Source: Smithella sp.
Lineage (GTDB): Bacteria > Desulfobacterota > Syntrophia > Syntrophales > Smithellaceae
DNA: 64,000 nucleotides
Direction of reading: 5' to 3'
Assembly (NCBI GenBank): GCA_018056685.1
Contig: JAGPFC010000003.1
Coordinates: 62,001 to 126,000, forward strand
Below are positions 17,821 through 26,564 of this stretch, one piece after another; within the stretch, counting starts at the first letter, position 1, and each line of letters begins with the position of its first letter. Below the pieces are notes generated by a model, which did no database searches, was not told where the DNA came from, and worked only from the letters and a program-made list of their open reading frames with translations. The translations under genes and the position numbers were made by a program.

Positions 17821-19269
17821 TTAGAAAGTAAGAGTCAGTTTATTCAGGATGATATAGTCATCGTGCACTTCACTGGTTTTGTCAAAACCTTTGAAATAAT
17901 CACCCGTGAAGAGATAACCAAATCCCAGCATGTAACTCAGGTTGTCGGTGATTTTGTAAGTTCCTGTAAGATCAATTTCCGTACCATATTCGTCAGAAAC
18001 GACGTCCGGAGCACCCATCAGGGTACTGTTGTCGGCCTTCGCATAAGAGAGAGAAGCCATGATGTCCAGTTTGTCGATGGGTTTCACACCCGCTCTGCCC
18101 TGAAAGAACCATGCATTGTACATCCCTGTGTCATTCAGATTATATTGCTGAGAGATGTAATTCATGTATGAACTGGTTACGTTATTACCGTAAATTGTCC
18201 CGACCCAGTAATGGCGCTGATTGTTAAATAAAAGCAGGGTGGGATTCCAGTCCATGCCACCTGTCAGGAAGCCGCCTGTTACTTTCTTCATTTTCCCCGA
18301 GTCATTTAAATGGCTCCAATCGTTGCCCGCAACATAAGCAACGCTTCCGCCAAAATAAACTTGATTCAAAACAACACTGGCATCAATCCAGGCGGCGAGA
18401 TTATCCACTTTTATATCCTGGCCTCGGGTGAAATCATTGACATCATCAGCCTTAATCTTGCCCCAGGCATAGTTGACTTCCGCCTGAATTTTAGCAGGAC
18501 CGAGCTGGATAATAGCGTAAGGTTCTAGAACATAAACATTTCCGGTAAAGCCAACGTCAGCGCCCATGAACGTTTGAGGCCTGGAGCTGGCTTCTCGATA
18601 GTAAACACCCAAAAGGCCGGCCTGACCGCCCTTCCATTCATAAAAAACTACCGCCTCATACTTGTCCGTATCGTTGTCCGTAACGGATGAAGCATACGCT
18701 CTGGTATAGCTGTTATCATTGAGTTTAAATGCTTGCAGGGCAACCGTCCAGCCCTTTGCCTGCGCGGCCCAGAGGATTCCCCCTTGCGGAACGGAGGTAT
18801 CTCCGAAGATAGTTCCCCAAGGGCCGTCATCCATGTAACCGACAGCAAACAAACCAATGGGAGAGGTGTATTCGACATAGGCGAGGTCGAAAGCAATGTT
18901 TTCATTATCCGCTCTTGACTGGGCTGATTGGAAGTCGTTTGGTCCATCCGGATCCGATCTCTTGGCGCCCCAACTTCTTTCCATGACATCGAAACGGGTG
19001 ACCATCTTGAGTGACGGTGAAACAATAAAATCAGTCTGCAAACGCAGTCTCTGATAAAAGAAGGCCGTGCTGGGAGAGCCATCGCTATACGTTGGATTCT
19101 GAAAGTCCGGCAGAGTCGCGAAATAGCCGTCTTTGACAAAAGTGGTTTTATCCAGATACATACCGGCAGCATAATAGGAACCGCTGAATTTGACATCGAC
19201 CGCCAGAGCCGATGCACTGAAGGCCATGATCAGCCCTAACGAAAACAAAACCAACCAAAATTTCTTCAT
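17821..19269 (-). CDS. Outer-membrane beta-barrel porin
   Basis: A cleavable signal peptide (residues 1-23, ending SALA) is followed by ~460 residues of alternating hydrophobic/polar strands rich in aromatic residues, ending in phenylalanine (LTLTF), the usual recognition signal for barrel assembly. Repeated Tyr/Trp-girdle strands and turns such as DNDTDKYEAVVFYEW support a 16- to 18-strand porin. It probably gives small solutes passage across the outer membrane. Substrate unknown. It has its own terminator and stands alone, though the aldolase and catabolic cluster begin on its other side. Confidence 0.85.
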   Translation of the reverse strand: MKKFWLVLFSLGLIMAFSASALAVDVKFSGSYYAAGMYLDKTTFVKDGYFATLPDFQNPTYSDGSPSTAFFYQRLRLQTDFIVSPSLKMVTRFDVMERSWGAKRSDPDGPNDFQSAQSRADNENIAFDLAYVEYTSPIGLFAVGYMDDGPWGTIFGDTSVPQGGILWAAQAKGWTVALQAFKLNDNSYTRAYASSVTDNDTDKYEAVVFYEWKGGQAGLLGVYYREASSRPQTFMGADVGFTGNVYVLEPYAIIQLGPAKIQAEVNYAWGKIKADDVNDFTRGQDIKVDNLAAWIDASVVLNQVYFGGSVAYVAGNDWSHLNDSGKMKKVTGGFLTGGMDWNPTLLLFNNQRHYWVGTIYGNNVTSSYMNYISQQYNLNDTGMYNAWFFQGRAGVKPIDKLDIMASLSYAKADNSTLMGAPDVVSDEYGTEIDLTGTYKITDNLSYMLGFGYLFTGDYFKGFDKTSEVHDDYIILNKLTLTF

Positions 19270-19392
19270 GCTTTCCTCCTTAAATTTAAAGGTTCAAATT
19301 AGGCTTCCGGAAAAACGGGCATTTCCTGAAGGCTCCTTTATTTTTTTTAGAAATTATAAAAAAATATGTACAAAAAATAAATGAGTTTTTTA

Positions 19393-19455
19393 TTGACATC
19401 ATAAATAATCTACTATAAACATTAATTGAATGGCATTAAATTAATATTATTCAAT
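19393..19455 (+). promoter_or_regulatory. Promoter with covarying operator, left edge of the RLP cluster
   Basis: TTGACA (19393-19398) and TATAAA (19414-19419), 15 bases apart, make a plausible promoter for the aldolase gene. Just downstream is an inverted repeat, ATTGAAT (19425-19431) and ATTCAAT (19449-19455), with a 17-base spacer. A matching element lies at 27881-27911 at the other end of the cluster with the arms ATTTAAT/ATTAAAT and the same spacing. One position has changed on both arms, which indicates selection for symmetry, as expected for a dimeric repressor. The TetR protein at 25899 is the likely binder. Confidence 0.65.
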
Positions 19456-19539
19456 CATAAAGTCAACAAAAATTTCAAACTTTTTTGGGTCACATAATCA
19501 TTTAATAAAATTATAAATCAAGGAGATCATTCAATTTTT

Positions 19540-20229
19540 ATGAGCGAATACAGAAAATACAAGCAGGATGTTCTGGACGCAACGCAGTGGCTTTACCAGG
19601 AGGGCTATTTTGGATCGCAAAGGGGCAGCGGAGGTAATGTTTCCGTGCGGGTCAGGGAAACCGTTATGGCGATTACACCGTCATCGGTGAAATATCCTGA
19701 ACTTGTTGTGGAAGATATTTGCATTGTTGATCTGGACCTCTCGGTCATCGAAGAAAATCAAAAATTGAAACCTTCTGTGGAATCGGCAATGCACAGCATC
19801 ATTTACCGCAACAGACCGGACGTCAATGCCATTGTTCATACGCATCAGCCATACGGCAGCGTTTTCAGCCTGATTAACACATCGATACCGGCTCTTTTCG
19901 ATGAGGTTGCCTTTTCACTGGGGCAGACGATAGATGTCGTTCCTTATGCTCTTTCCGGCAGTTCTGAACTTGTGCACAATGTGGCCGCCAAACTGTCCAA
20001 TAACGCCAACGCCTACATCCTGCAGAACCATGGCATCTTAGCCTTGGGCAGGGATCTCGATAAGGCAATTCTGCATGCGGAACTTCTGGAAAAAGTTGCT
20101 CATATCTACTGTTTTGCGCTGTCCACCGGCAAGCCGGTGACCGCTCTTCCTGAATCAATTATCGCAGTGGTTAAATTAGTGAGAGACGGTGAAGTCGAGC
20201 AGGCGGCAAAAAAGAAGCAGGACAATTGA
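19540..20229 (+). CDS. Class II aldolase/adducin family protein
   Basis: This 229-residue enzyme resembles fuculose-phosphate aldolase, ribulose-phosphate epimerase and methylthioribulose-phosphate dehydratase. Zinc ligands are visible in VHTHQPYG (two His) and LQNHGIL (one His), with an acid in KPSVESAMH. Such enzymes split or epimerise phosphorylated ketoses, often releasing dihydroxyacetone phosphate and an aldehyde. It points toward the RuBisCO-like operon and shares an operator with its far end, so it probably acts after the FGGY kinase. The exact substrate is unknown. AAGGAG at 19520-19525 lies well upstream of the ATG. Confidence 0.85.
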   Translation: MSEYRKYKQDVLDATQWLYQEGYFGSQRGSGGNVSVRVRETVMAITPSSVKYPELVVEDICIVDLDLSVIEENQKLKPSVESAMHSIIYRNRPDVNAIVHTHQPYGSVFSLINTSIPALFDEVAFSLGQTIDVVPYALSGSSELVHNVAAKLSNNANAYILQNHGILALGRDLDKAILHAELLEKVAHIYCFALSTGKPVTALPESIIAVVKLVRDGEVEQAAKKKQDN

Positions 20230-20240
20230 TGTAAAATCTC

Positions 20241-21356
20241 TCAATTCTTCCGTGATGAAAATGCGCTCAGTAGAAGTCCCAGCATTCTTCCTACATCCAC
20301 GAGGATTTCAATCGTTATCGCGTCCAGAAAACTAAGCGAGGATAGATGGATATCCTTAAAAATAACCTTTGAGGCATCTTTCGAACACATATTGGTCTGA
20401 GTGGCGGCGTCCAGATGACTGTCCGGATCCATTTTCTGGAAAGCATTGATGAGTTCCTGGCCGAACTCATCAAGAAAAAAATAGAAAATTGATTTCATCT
20501 GTGTTGCTGCACGGTGCCTGTAAGCCTTGATGTCTCCCAAAACGTCACGTCTTTCGTTTTGTCCGATATTTGCTCCTTTCAGCAAGGCCTCTTTGAAGGG
20601 AGGGAATCCTTCGCGGAATCGGCGCTCCGCGTAAATTTCATAACCCTGATGGACGGCGGATAGAACCTGAAAAAGCTTATTGGACGAAAATAAATTCCTG
20701 ACCAAAAACAACGGGGGAACCGCGTAAACATGGAAAGGATTGCCCAGGTCGGCCAGATAATGCGTGCAGCGTGAAAGATACCGCCAGCCCCAATAATCAT
20801 TATTGTTTTCAAAGGCCTTTTGGGCAAGGTCTAAATGGACACGAAAGGACTCGGCCGCTATGCCGAATTTTTTACCGAGCACCCGGAATTGCATGTGCCG
20901 CCAACCGTGTGACCCGCCGGTGATTTTCTGATACCGGTGAAGATACAGATCACAGTCCGGATTCAAATCCGGTTCGGTCGTGTAGATCACGAGAATCTTC
21001 CAGGGTTCGATGGTTTTCTCGACCGGTGGTTCGACGCTGTATTGAGCGTTGCGTTCTGCATAGGAATAGGACGAAAGCAGGGGAAGGTTGCGGTCTTCCC
21101 GGTAAGATTCCTTGTAGCAATCGATGTGCTTGGGGCCCACAGGCCAACAATCCTTTTCGACATCGGGCTTGGGCTGAACCGGCACCGGCGGCAAGCCCAT
21201 GAGGTTGTCCAGAGCCTGCACGACAAAATACGTGATGTACTCATGGGAAAACCACGGCGCCCATGCTGAAGGCATTCGAGGATCGTCGTGCAGGTAATAG
21301 TCTGAATTTTGCATTTTTATAAATAGCCGGTGCGGATTGATCATCAAGCCCCGCAC
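20241..21356 (-). CDS. Zinc-dependent phospholipase C / S1-P1 nuclease-like protein
   Basis: The family is suggested by metal-ligand spacing: His199-x3-Asp203-x5-His209 in THYLADLGNPFH, and later His236-x3-Glu240 in VHQGYEIYAE. This is the pattern of the trinuclear zinc site in bacterial phospholipase C (His118, Asp122, His128, His142, Glu146 in the Bacillus enzyme). His38 and His154 could add ligands. Members cleave phosphodiesters in lipids or nucleic acids. Unlike most family members it has no clear signal peptide, so it may be cytoplasmic. It is the last gene of the RuBisCO-like operon, 30 bases after it. The start is uncertain: Met1 or Met5. Confidence 0.6.
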   Translation of the reverse strand: MRGLMINPHRLFIKMQNSDYYLHDDPRMPSAWAPWFSHEYITYFVVQALDNLMGLPPVPVQPKPDVEKDCWPVGPKHIDCYKESYREDRNLPLLSSYSYAERNAQYSVEPPVEKTIEPWKILVIYTTEPDLNPDCDLYLHRYQKITGGSHGWRHMQFRVLGKKFGIAAESFRVHLDLAQKAFENNNDYWGWRYLSRCTHYLADLGNPFHVYAVPPLFLVRNLFSSNKLFQVLSAVHQGYEIYAERRFREGFPPFKEALLKGANIGQNERRDVLGDIKAYRHRAATQMKSIFYFFLDEFGQELINAFQKMDPDSHLDAATQTNMCSKDASKVIFKDIHLSSLSFLDAITIEILVDVGRMLGLLLSAFSSRKN

Positions 21357-21386
21357 CGGCTTCCGGAATTCGTTTTGAATTTTCAG

Positions 21387-22730
21387 TTAAATTTTGAAAT
21401 CTGTCTTTTTGCCCCAGACGCCCAGCGCGACACCGAGTTCTTCATGCTCCTTGGCATATTCTTCCAGTTTGACGCCCTTCATGGCGGCATCAATGGCTTG
21501 GCGCAGAGCACGCGCGCCGGCTCTCGGTCCCTGAGGATGGGCATGTATGCCACCGCCTGACCCGATCATGATGTCCCTGCCCAGCGCGTTGACGATGTCC
21601 TGCACGTTTTGTGGCGTGATGCCGCCTGACGGCATGGGCATGGTCGGCTTGAGATTACCCATCGGATAAATCAGGTTGCGTGTTGTATTCATGAAACGCT
21701 CGTGCATGTAGATGGCTTTCCCGCCCATGGAGAAGGGGAGAACAATGGAATCCGCGCCGCACAGCCGGGCGATCTTGCCGAAAATGATCGGCGATGAAAT
21801 TCCCTGATAGGGGGACATGAAGAAAGCGCCGGCCACGTCCATATGGGCCAGAATCGGAACGTTGATCTGCGGGTCGTCAGCCAGGGCGCGCATGGCTTCG
21901 GGGCCGACGGCCAGGTAGTTGACCATCATGCCGTTTACGCCCGCGTCGACGCAGCGCTTCGCCAGATCGAACATTCGCGGCAGGCGGTCGGTAATATTCA
22001 CAGTATAGAGCGTGTGCTCGCCGGTTTCCTCAAACACTTCTTTTTCAATCTTCATGTAGGTTTTGACTCTTTTCACAGCGTCATTGTAACGCATGTTGGC
22101 AATCAGCTCGTCGTCCTTGATGACATCGCACCCGCCCAGCGCCGCTTCTCTGAAAAGTTTGGCGCCAACTTCCAGCGGATAGCCGCTGCACGGCTTAATC
22201 ATGTTATTGAGCAGCGGACGTCCTTTCTCGAGCCCCAGCGCTTTCCACCAGCCGTCGATTCCGAACCGGGGACCGTTGAACTGATCCAGGGTCGCCTTGG
22301 GGAGTCGGATATCCAGAAGCTTCAAATTGGGTACCAGGGAGATGTTACCGACCAGCGCCGTCAGCATCATGGGAAGCTGGTCTTCCACGTTGGCGGCGGG
22401 GAAGGCCACCTGGATGACATACTGGCGTGCGGTGACATCCGCCGGGACGCCGTATTCATAATAGGGTGCTTCGTAAACGCCCATGACCTTGGCGACGTGC
22501 TTCGCGCGTATCTCTGGTGTTTCTCCAGGTACCGGTGTCCAGGTTCCGGTGGTCTGTTCAATGGCGATCACCTGACTCATGACCGACGCGTCCCATGCCT
22601 TGTCCATCTGAGCCCAGTACGTGGCAATCAAGTGATTTTCCATATCAATGCTCTCCGGAATGGTGATGGGTTTGTCTGCGAAGGCATCAAAATCTTTTTT
22701 TACACAGATCGGTTCGTTCTTCTTTTTCAT
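21387..22730 (-). CDS. RuBisCO-like protein (form IV)
   Basis: The 447-residue protein has the RuBisCO large-subunit fold signatures: TGTWT at 61-65 with Glu58, Asn129, IKP at 178-180, GGCDVIKDDE at 199-208, loop 6 GGK at 336-338, SGG at 368-370 and GGG at 392-394. Relative to true RuBisCO (spinach numbering) it keeps K175, K201, D203, E204, a K334-like Lys338 and S379. K177 is Cys181. The HIHRAMH and HIHSG segments carrying H294, R295 and H327 are replaced (LAHMDVAG, IVLPFSM). It is therefore unlikely to fix CO2 and more likely enolises, isomerises or decarboxylates a phosphorylated sugar. Context: FGGY kinase, aminotransferase, class II aldolase. The known RLP pathways (methionine salvage, apionate) are not matched by these neighbours. 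AAGGAG precedes the start. Confidence 0.9.
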   Translation of the reverse strand: MKKKNEPICVKKDFDAFADKPITIPESIDMENHLIATYWAQMDKAWDASVMSQVIAIEQTTGTWTPVPGETPEIRAKHVAKVMGVYEAPYYEYGVPADVTARQYVIQVAFPAANVEDQLPMMLTALVGNISLVPNLKLLDIRLPKATLDQFNGPRFGIDGWWKALGLEKGRPLLNNMIKPCSGYPLEVGAKLFREAALGGCDVIKDDELIANMRYNDAVKRVKTYMKIEKEVFEETGEHTLYTVNITDRLPRMFDLAKRCVDAGVNGMMVNYLAVGPEAMRALADDPQINVPILAHMDVAGAFFMSPYQGISSPIIFGKIARLCGADSIVLPFSMGGKAIYMHERFMNTTRNLIYPMGNLKPTMPMPSGGITPQNVQDIVNALGRDIMIGSGGGIHAHPQGPRAGARALRQAIDAAMKGVKLEEYAKEHEELGVALGVWGKKTDFKI

Positions 22731-22765
22731 AAATGACTCCTTTTTTATTAATTATTTTTATGATG

Positions 22766-24175
22766 TTAGTTTTTTGGAATCAGCGAAAGCACGTATTCCC
22801 ATATGTCCAAAGTCTTTTTCAACGCGGCGTCATCGTGTTGCATGCAGGTATACATGCGGGTACCGGCCAGCGTGCACAATCCGTGAGCCATGGTTACCAC
22901 CTGATAATCGTCCGCGACCTGCTTGCGCGAAAAGATCTGGGTGAAGGCGTCGGGTGCATTCAAGTCTACGGAGAAAAACGCGGTTGTCATGTAATGCATG
23001 ATGGCGCCGAAATTATAAACAAAGAATCCCAGCTCGGGACGCGTAGCGAAAAGATCGTTCAGTGCCTGAGTCAGTTTGTCGGCGTAAGCTGTTGCCTTCG
23101 CTACCGCATCCTGTTCAACCATATATTTCAGGGCATAGTAACAGGCGGCCATGGAAATGGGGTTGGCAGCCAGTGTGCCGCCGACAAATATCTTGTCACC
23201 CAGACTGCCCGCGCACACCTTCATGACGTCTTTTCTGCCGGCGACCGCGCCAGAGGAGGGGTAACCATGCGTGATTATCTTACCCAGCACTGTCAGGTCA
23301 GGCAGGATGTTGAAATATTTCTGAGCGCCGCCCATGTCCAGCCTGAACCCGGTCACGACTTCATCAAAGATCATCAGCGATTCATACTGATCGCACAACT
23401 TGCGAATGGTTTTGTTCCATTCGGGATGAACCGGATGAGCGCCGGATTCACCGCCAATGGGTTCAACGAGCACGCCGGCAACACCACCCTTGTCCTGATT
23501 GTCCTTAAAGGCCTTTTCCAGTGCCTCGAAGTCATTGGGCGCTACATCCACCGTATGGGCATAATATTCCGGAGGGATGCCTTTGGATTCGAAATTGCCG
23601 GTCTTGGGAATGTGCACCGAATAGATCATCTGATCCGACCAGCCGTGATAGCTGCCGCCGATTTTGATGATTTTGAGTTTGCCCGTAAAGGCGCGGGCGA
23701 TTCGGACGGCGGCCATATCGGCTTCCGTGCCGGACTGGAGAAAACGCACCATTTCCACGCCGGGCATATGTTTGATGATTTCTTCAGCGGCCAGAAGTTC
23801 GTACTCGGATGTCAAACCGGTCGCCGGTCCTTTTTGCCGGATGATCTCAATAATTTTTTCATCAAGCGGTTCATAACCGTGCCCCAGCATAATGGGCGCG
23901 CCGCACATCAGATAGTCAATGTACTCGTTGCCATCCACGTCCCAGATCTTGTAACCTTTGGCGCGGTCCATGGCCAGAGGAAACGGTTTGTTCTGGCTTA
24001 AGTTGTGTTCGACGCCGCCGGGAATCAGGGATTTGGCTTTTTCAAAAATTTCTATCGAACGTTTGCAACGCTGGGCATAAAGTTTATGTTCCGCGTCGAG
24101 TTTATCCTTGGGAATCGGCTGCACCGGCCTCGACAAAATAAAATCTTTCCTTTTCATGATTTCCGCGTATTCCAT
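22766..24175 (-). CDS. Class III aminotransferase, glutamate-1-semialdehyde aminomutase-like
   Basis: This 469-residue PLP enzyme has the fold-type I class III pattern: GYKIWDVDGNEYIDYLM, SGTEADMAAVRIARAFTGK, SYHGWSDQ, IFDEVVTGFR and LGKIITHGYP, the last with the Schiff-base lysine. It resembles HemL, but substitutions around LGKIITHGYPSSGAVAGR and its place in a catabolic operon argue against heme synthesis. It may transaminate an aldehyde or ketone made by the cluster. I chose ATG 24175 because AGGAGG lies directly upstream; the frame continues upstream to 24226 without a ribosome site. It is 28 bases after the kinase gene. Confidence 0.87.
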   Translation of the reverse strand: MEYAEIMKRKDFILSRPVQPIPKDKLDAEHKLYAQRCKRSIEIFEKAKSLIPGGVEHNLSQNKPFPLAMDRAKGYKIWDVDGNEYIDYLMCGAPIMLGHGYEPLDEKIIEIIRQKGPATGLTSEYELLAAEEIIKHMPGVEMVRFLQSGTEADMAAVRIARAFTGKLKIIKIGGSYHGWSDQMIYSVHIPKTGNFESKGIPPEYYAHTVDVAPNDFEALEKAFKDNQDKGGVAGVLVEPIGGESGAHPVHPEWNKTIRKLCDQYESLMIFDEVVTGFRLDMGGAQKYFNILPDLTVLGKIITHGYPSSGAVAGRKDVMKVCAGSLGDKIFVGGTLAANPISMAACYYALKYMVEQDAVAKATAYADKLTQALNDLFATRPELGFFVYNFGAIMHYMTTAFFSVDLNAPDAFTQIFSRKQVADDYQVVTMAHGLCTLAGTRMYTCMQHDDAALKKTLDIWEYVLSLIPKN

Positions 24176-24203
24176 ATCTCTACCTCCTAAGATTGCATGG
24201 CGA

Positions 24204-25811
24204 CTATTGGGGCAGCGCACACACACCGGGTGCCCGCCTGTTGAGCCGCGCGCATGCTGTTTTCTGCGTTTTGTAATGATTTAAAAATTCGGCAAAAAGT
24301 TCATCATAAATCTTTCGATTATCGGGATTGGGCGTGTATTCCGCCTTTATTTTGATATCTTGAGGAATCTGTTCCAGGGTAATATATTTAAGAGCCATCG
24401 CGGCAAGAAATGCCGCACCGCGCGCGTTGGAATAGATCGGATCTTTCACCTGCCTGATTTTTCTTTCGAGGATATCAGCCATGATCTGCGACCACACATC
24501 GGAATTGGCGCCGCCGCCAATAAAGTTGATATGATCGAATGATCTTTTCATGAATTTCTCTATTGGACCGAGCAGCCATTTCGTATTGAACGCCACGCCT
24601 TCAAAGACAGACCGCAGGATGTCTTCCCTCGTATTTTCCAGCGAAAGGTTAAAGAGGGATGCGCGGATATGGCAATCGTCCACAGGCGAGCGTTCCCCGA
24701 AGAGCCAGGGGGTGAAAATAACGCTGTTGGAACCGGCCGGCGCGCGTCCCACGATTTTATCCAGCACCTTGAAAATATCCGGGGCCTTTTCATCCTTCAT
24801 CAGTTCATCTTTGTGATACAGAAAATTGTCTCTTAACCAGGTGAGGCATTTGCCGGCGCATTCCTGTTCCGAAAGAATAAGATAACGTCCCGGAAGCGGA
24901 CTCGGGAACGATCCGAAGTTGTGGATGATATCGGTTTTTTTGAAAGGAACATGGGCGGAGAGCCACGACGACGTTCCGATATAAAGATGGCCTTCATAGT
25001 CCCGTACCGCTCCGGATCCCACTCCCGCTGATGGCACATCCGGCGTTCCGCCGATAACCGGCGTATCCGGTTTCAGACCCAGGTCGGTGGCGATTTCTTT
25101 TTTTATCGGACCCAGGATATCCATCGCCCGGATGAGATCCGGCAGCTTGTCGCGTTCCAAACGGGCGATTTTCAAGAGTCTGTCGTTATAAACAACACGC
25201 AACGGATCACGATTATCCGTTACCCAGTGCAGCAGGATGGAATCCTGTGTGGCGGCAAATTTTCCCGTGAAGCGGAAGTTTATATAATCTTTCGGCTCGA
25301 GAAATTTATAGGTTTTGCGATACAGATCCGGACGGTTTTTTTTCAACCATAGAATGTGGCACAGGGAATCTTTACCGGAGTGTGATGGAGCACCACCAGT
25401 CAATTTCATCCAGGTCATGAATTTGAGCAGCGGGTAGCCCTCTATTTTAACAAGTCCGTCGAGTATTTCTTTGACGGCTTCTGCGCCCCGGCTGTCCATC
25501 CAGATCATGGCGTTCATCAGATGATTCCCTTCCGAATCCAGCGCGACAGTGCCGGACCATTGGGCAGTCACGCTTATGGCAACGATATTTTCAGGCGCGG
25601 TGAGTTCCCGCCGCAGCAATTTTTTGGCGGTGGACATGATGGCATTCCACCAGCCTTCCGGATTCTGTTCCGCTCCTCCACCGGGAAGCAGGATAATCGG
25701 CGTGTCCATAAATTCACTGCCGATCACTTCTCCGTATACCGAAACTAAAGCGGTCTTGGGACCGGACGTTCCCAAATCAACCGCCAGAATATATTTGTTT
25801 TTGTTTTCCAC
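24204..25811 (-). CDS. FGGY-family carbohydrate kinase (xylulokinase-like)
   Basis: The 535-residue protein has the two actin-like ATPase lobes of FGGY kinases. The first begins ILAVDLGTSGPKTALV; a central TPDVPSAGVGSGA and the C-terminal FIGGGANSDVWSQIMADILERKI and RGAAFLAAM complete the nucleotide site. The family phosphorylates sugars or polyols such as xylulose, ribulose or autoinducer-2. It should make the phosphorylated substrate used by the RuBisCO-like protein and aldolase nearby. The C-terminal 20 residues are basic and poorly conserved. 87 bases separate it from the TetR gene upstream. Confidence 0.87.
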   Translation of the reverse strand: MENKNKYILAVDLGTSGPKTALVSVYGEVIGSEFMDTPIILLPGGGAEQNPEGWWNAIMSTAKKLLRRELTAPENIVAISVTAQWSGTVALDSEGNHLMNAMIWMDSRGAEAVKEILDGLVKIEGYPLLKFMTWMKLTGGAPSHSGKDSLCHILWLKKNRPDLYRKTYKFLEPKDYINFRFTGKFAATQDSILLHWVTDNRDPLRVVYNDRLLKIARLERDKLPDLIRAMDILGPIKKEIATDLGLKPDTPVIGGTPDVPSAGVGSGAVRDYEGHLYIGTSSWLSAHVPFKKTDIIHNFGSFPSPLPGRYLILSEQECAGKCLTWLRDNFLYHKDELMKDEKAPDIFKVLDKIVGRAPAGSNSVIFTPWLFGERSPVDDCHIRASLFNLSLENTREDILRSVFEGVAFNTKWLLGPIEKFMKRSFDHINFIGGGANSDVWSQIMADILERKIRQVKDPIYSNARGAAFLAAMALKYITLEQIPQDIKIKAEYTPNPDNRKIYDELFAEFLNHYKTQKTACARLNRRAPGVCALPQ

Positions 25812-25898
25812 GAGCTAATCTCCTGACTGCATCAAATATGCTATGGAAAATGATGATCTTACCCGTCTTGATTCGTATCCTCAGGATCACCATGGAAT

Positions 25899-26534
25899 TT
25901 ATTTGGTGATCGATCGAATGATGTCGTCGACGATCTTCTTCAAAACAGTTTCCGTATCCCCGGCAACCTGATACAGAACACCGCTGTTGTGCAGAGAAAT
26001 TACGCCATGCAAAGCACTGATGATTTGAACGGCCAGAAGTTCTTCATCAACAGGCTTTAAATTCGGCTTCGTTTTTCTGTAATCCTTAATAACTTTGAGA
26101 GCAAAAGTCAGCACCTTGAGCGAATTATGAAATTCATCATCAGAGATTTTCTCCAATGGTGTGCCGACATAGTCACTATGTTGTTTGACGGGTCTGTTAA
26201 ACATGACGTCATAAATATTAATGTTCCGGGTACCGAATTGCACAAAGGAATTGACGATATTCCGTACTCGTTGCAGGGGGGTGTCGGATTTTTTTACGGA
26301 ATTACGAATTTCGTCATACAACATGGAGTAGGTTTTTTTGTGAATGGCAATAAGAAGCTCGTCTTTATTGGTATAGTAATTATAAAGATTGGCTGCCGTC
26401 ATGTTCATCTTGGAACCGAGCTTGGCCATGGATAAACTTTCAAATCCGTTTTTCTCGAGAATTTTAATGGCACAATCGAGGATTCGTTCGCGAACCGCAT
26501 CTATCTCTCCGAGACTTCGTGTTGTTTTGGGCAT
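25899..26534 (-). CDS. TetR-family transcriptional regulator
   Basis: The N-terminal helix-turn-helix (residues ~12-60) has the TetR signature ILEKNGFESLSMAKLGSKMNMTAANLYNYYTNKDELL. The C-terminal ligand-binding domain is helical, about 150 residues. It lies between the transporter and kinase genes of the RuBisCO-like operon, so it probably controls that cluster and binds the two matched operators at 19425-19455 and 27881-27911. The ligand could be the transported substrate or a pathway intermediate. This assignment is by position. Confidence 0.9.
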   Translation of the reverse strand: MPKTTRSLGEIDAVRERILDCAIKILEKNGFESLSMAKLGSKMNMTAANLYNYYTNKDELLIAIHKKTYSMLYDEIRNSVKKSDTPLQRVRNIVNSFVQFGTRNINIYDVMFNRPVKQHSDYVGTPLEKISDDEFHNSLKVLTFALKVIKDYRKTKPNLKPVDEELLAVQIISALHGVISLHNSGVLYQVAGDTETVLKKIVDDIIRSITK

Positions 26535-26564
26535 GATTAATATCCTTTTTGATTCGTATTTTTT

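Noticed and set aside
21387-22730. Carbon-fixing RuBisCO
   Set aside because: Residues equivalent to K177, H294, R295 and H327 are replaced, and there is no phosphoribulokinase; a form IV RuBisCO-like protein fits better.
22733-24001. 422-codon open frame on the plus strand
   Set aside because: Antisense to the aminotransferase with its complete PLP signature; no family match.
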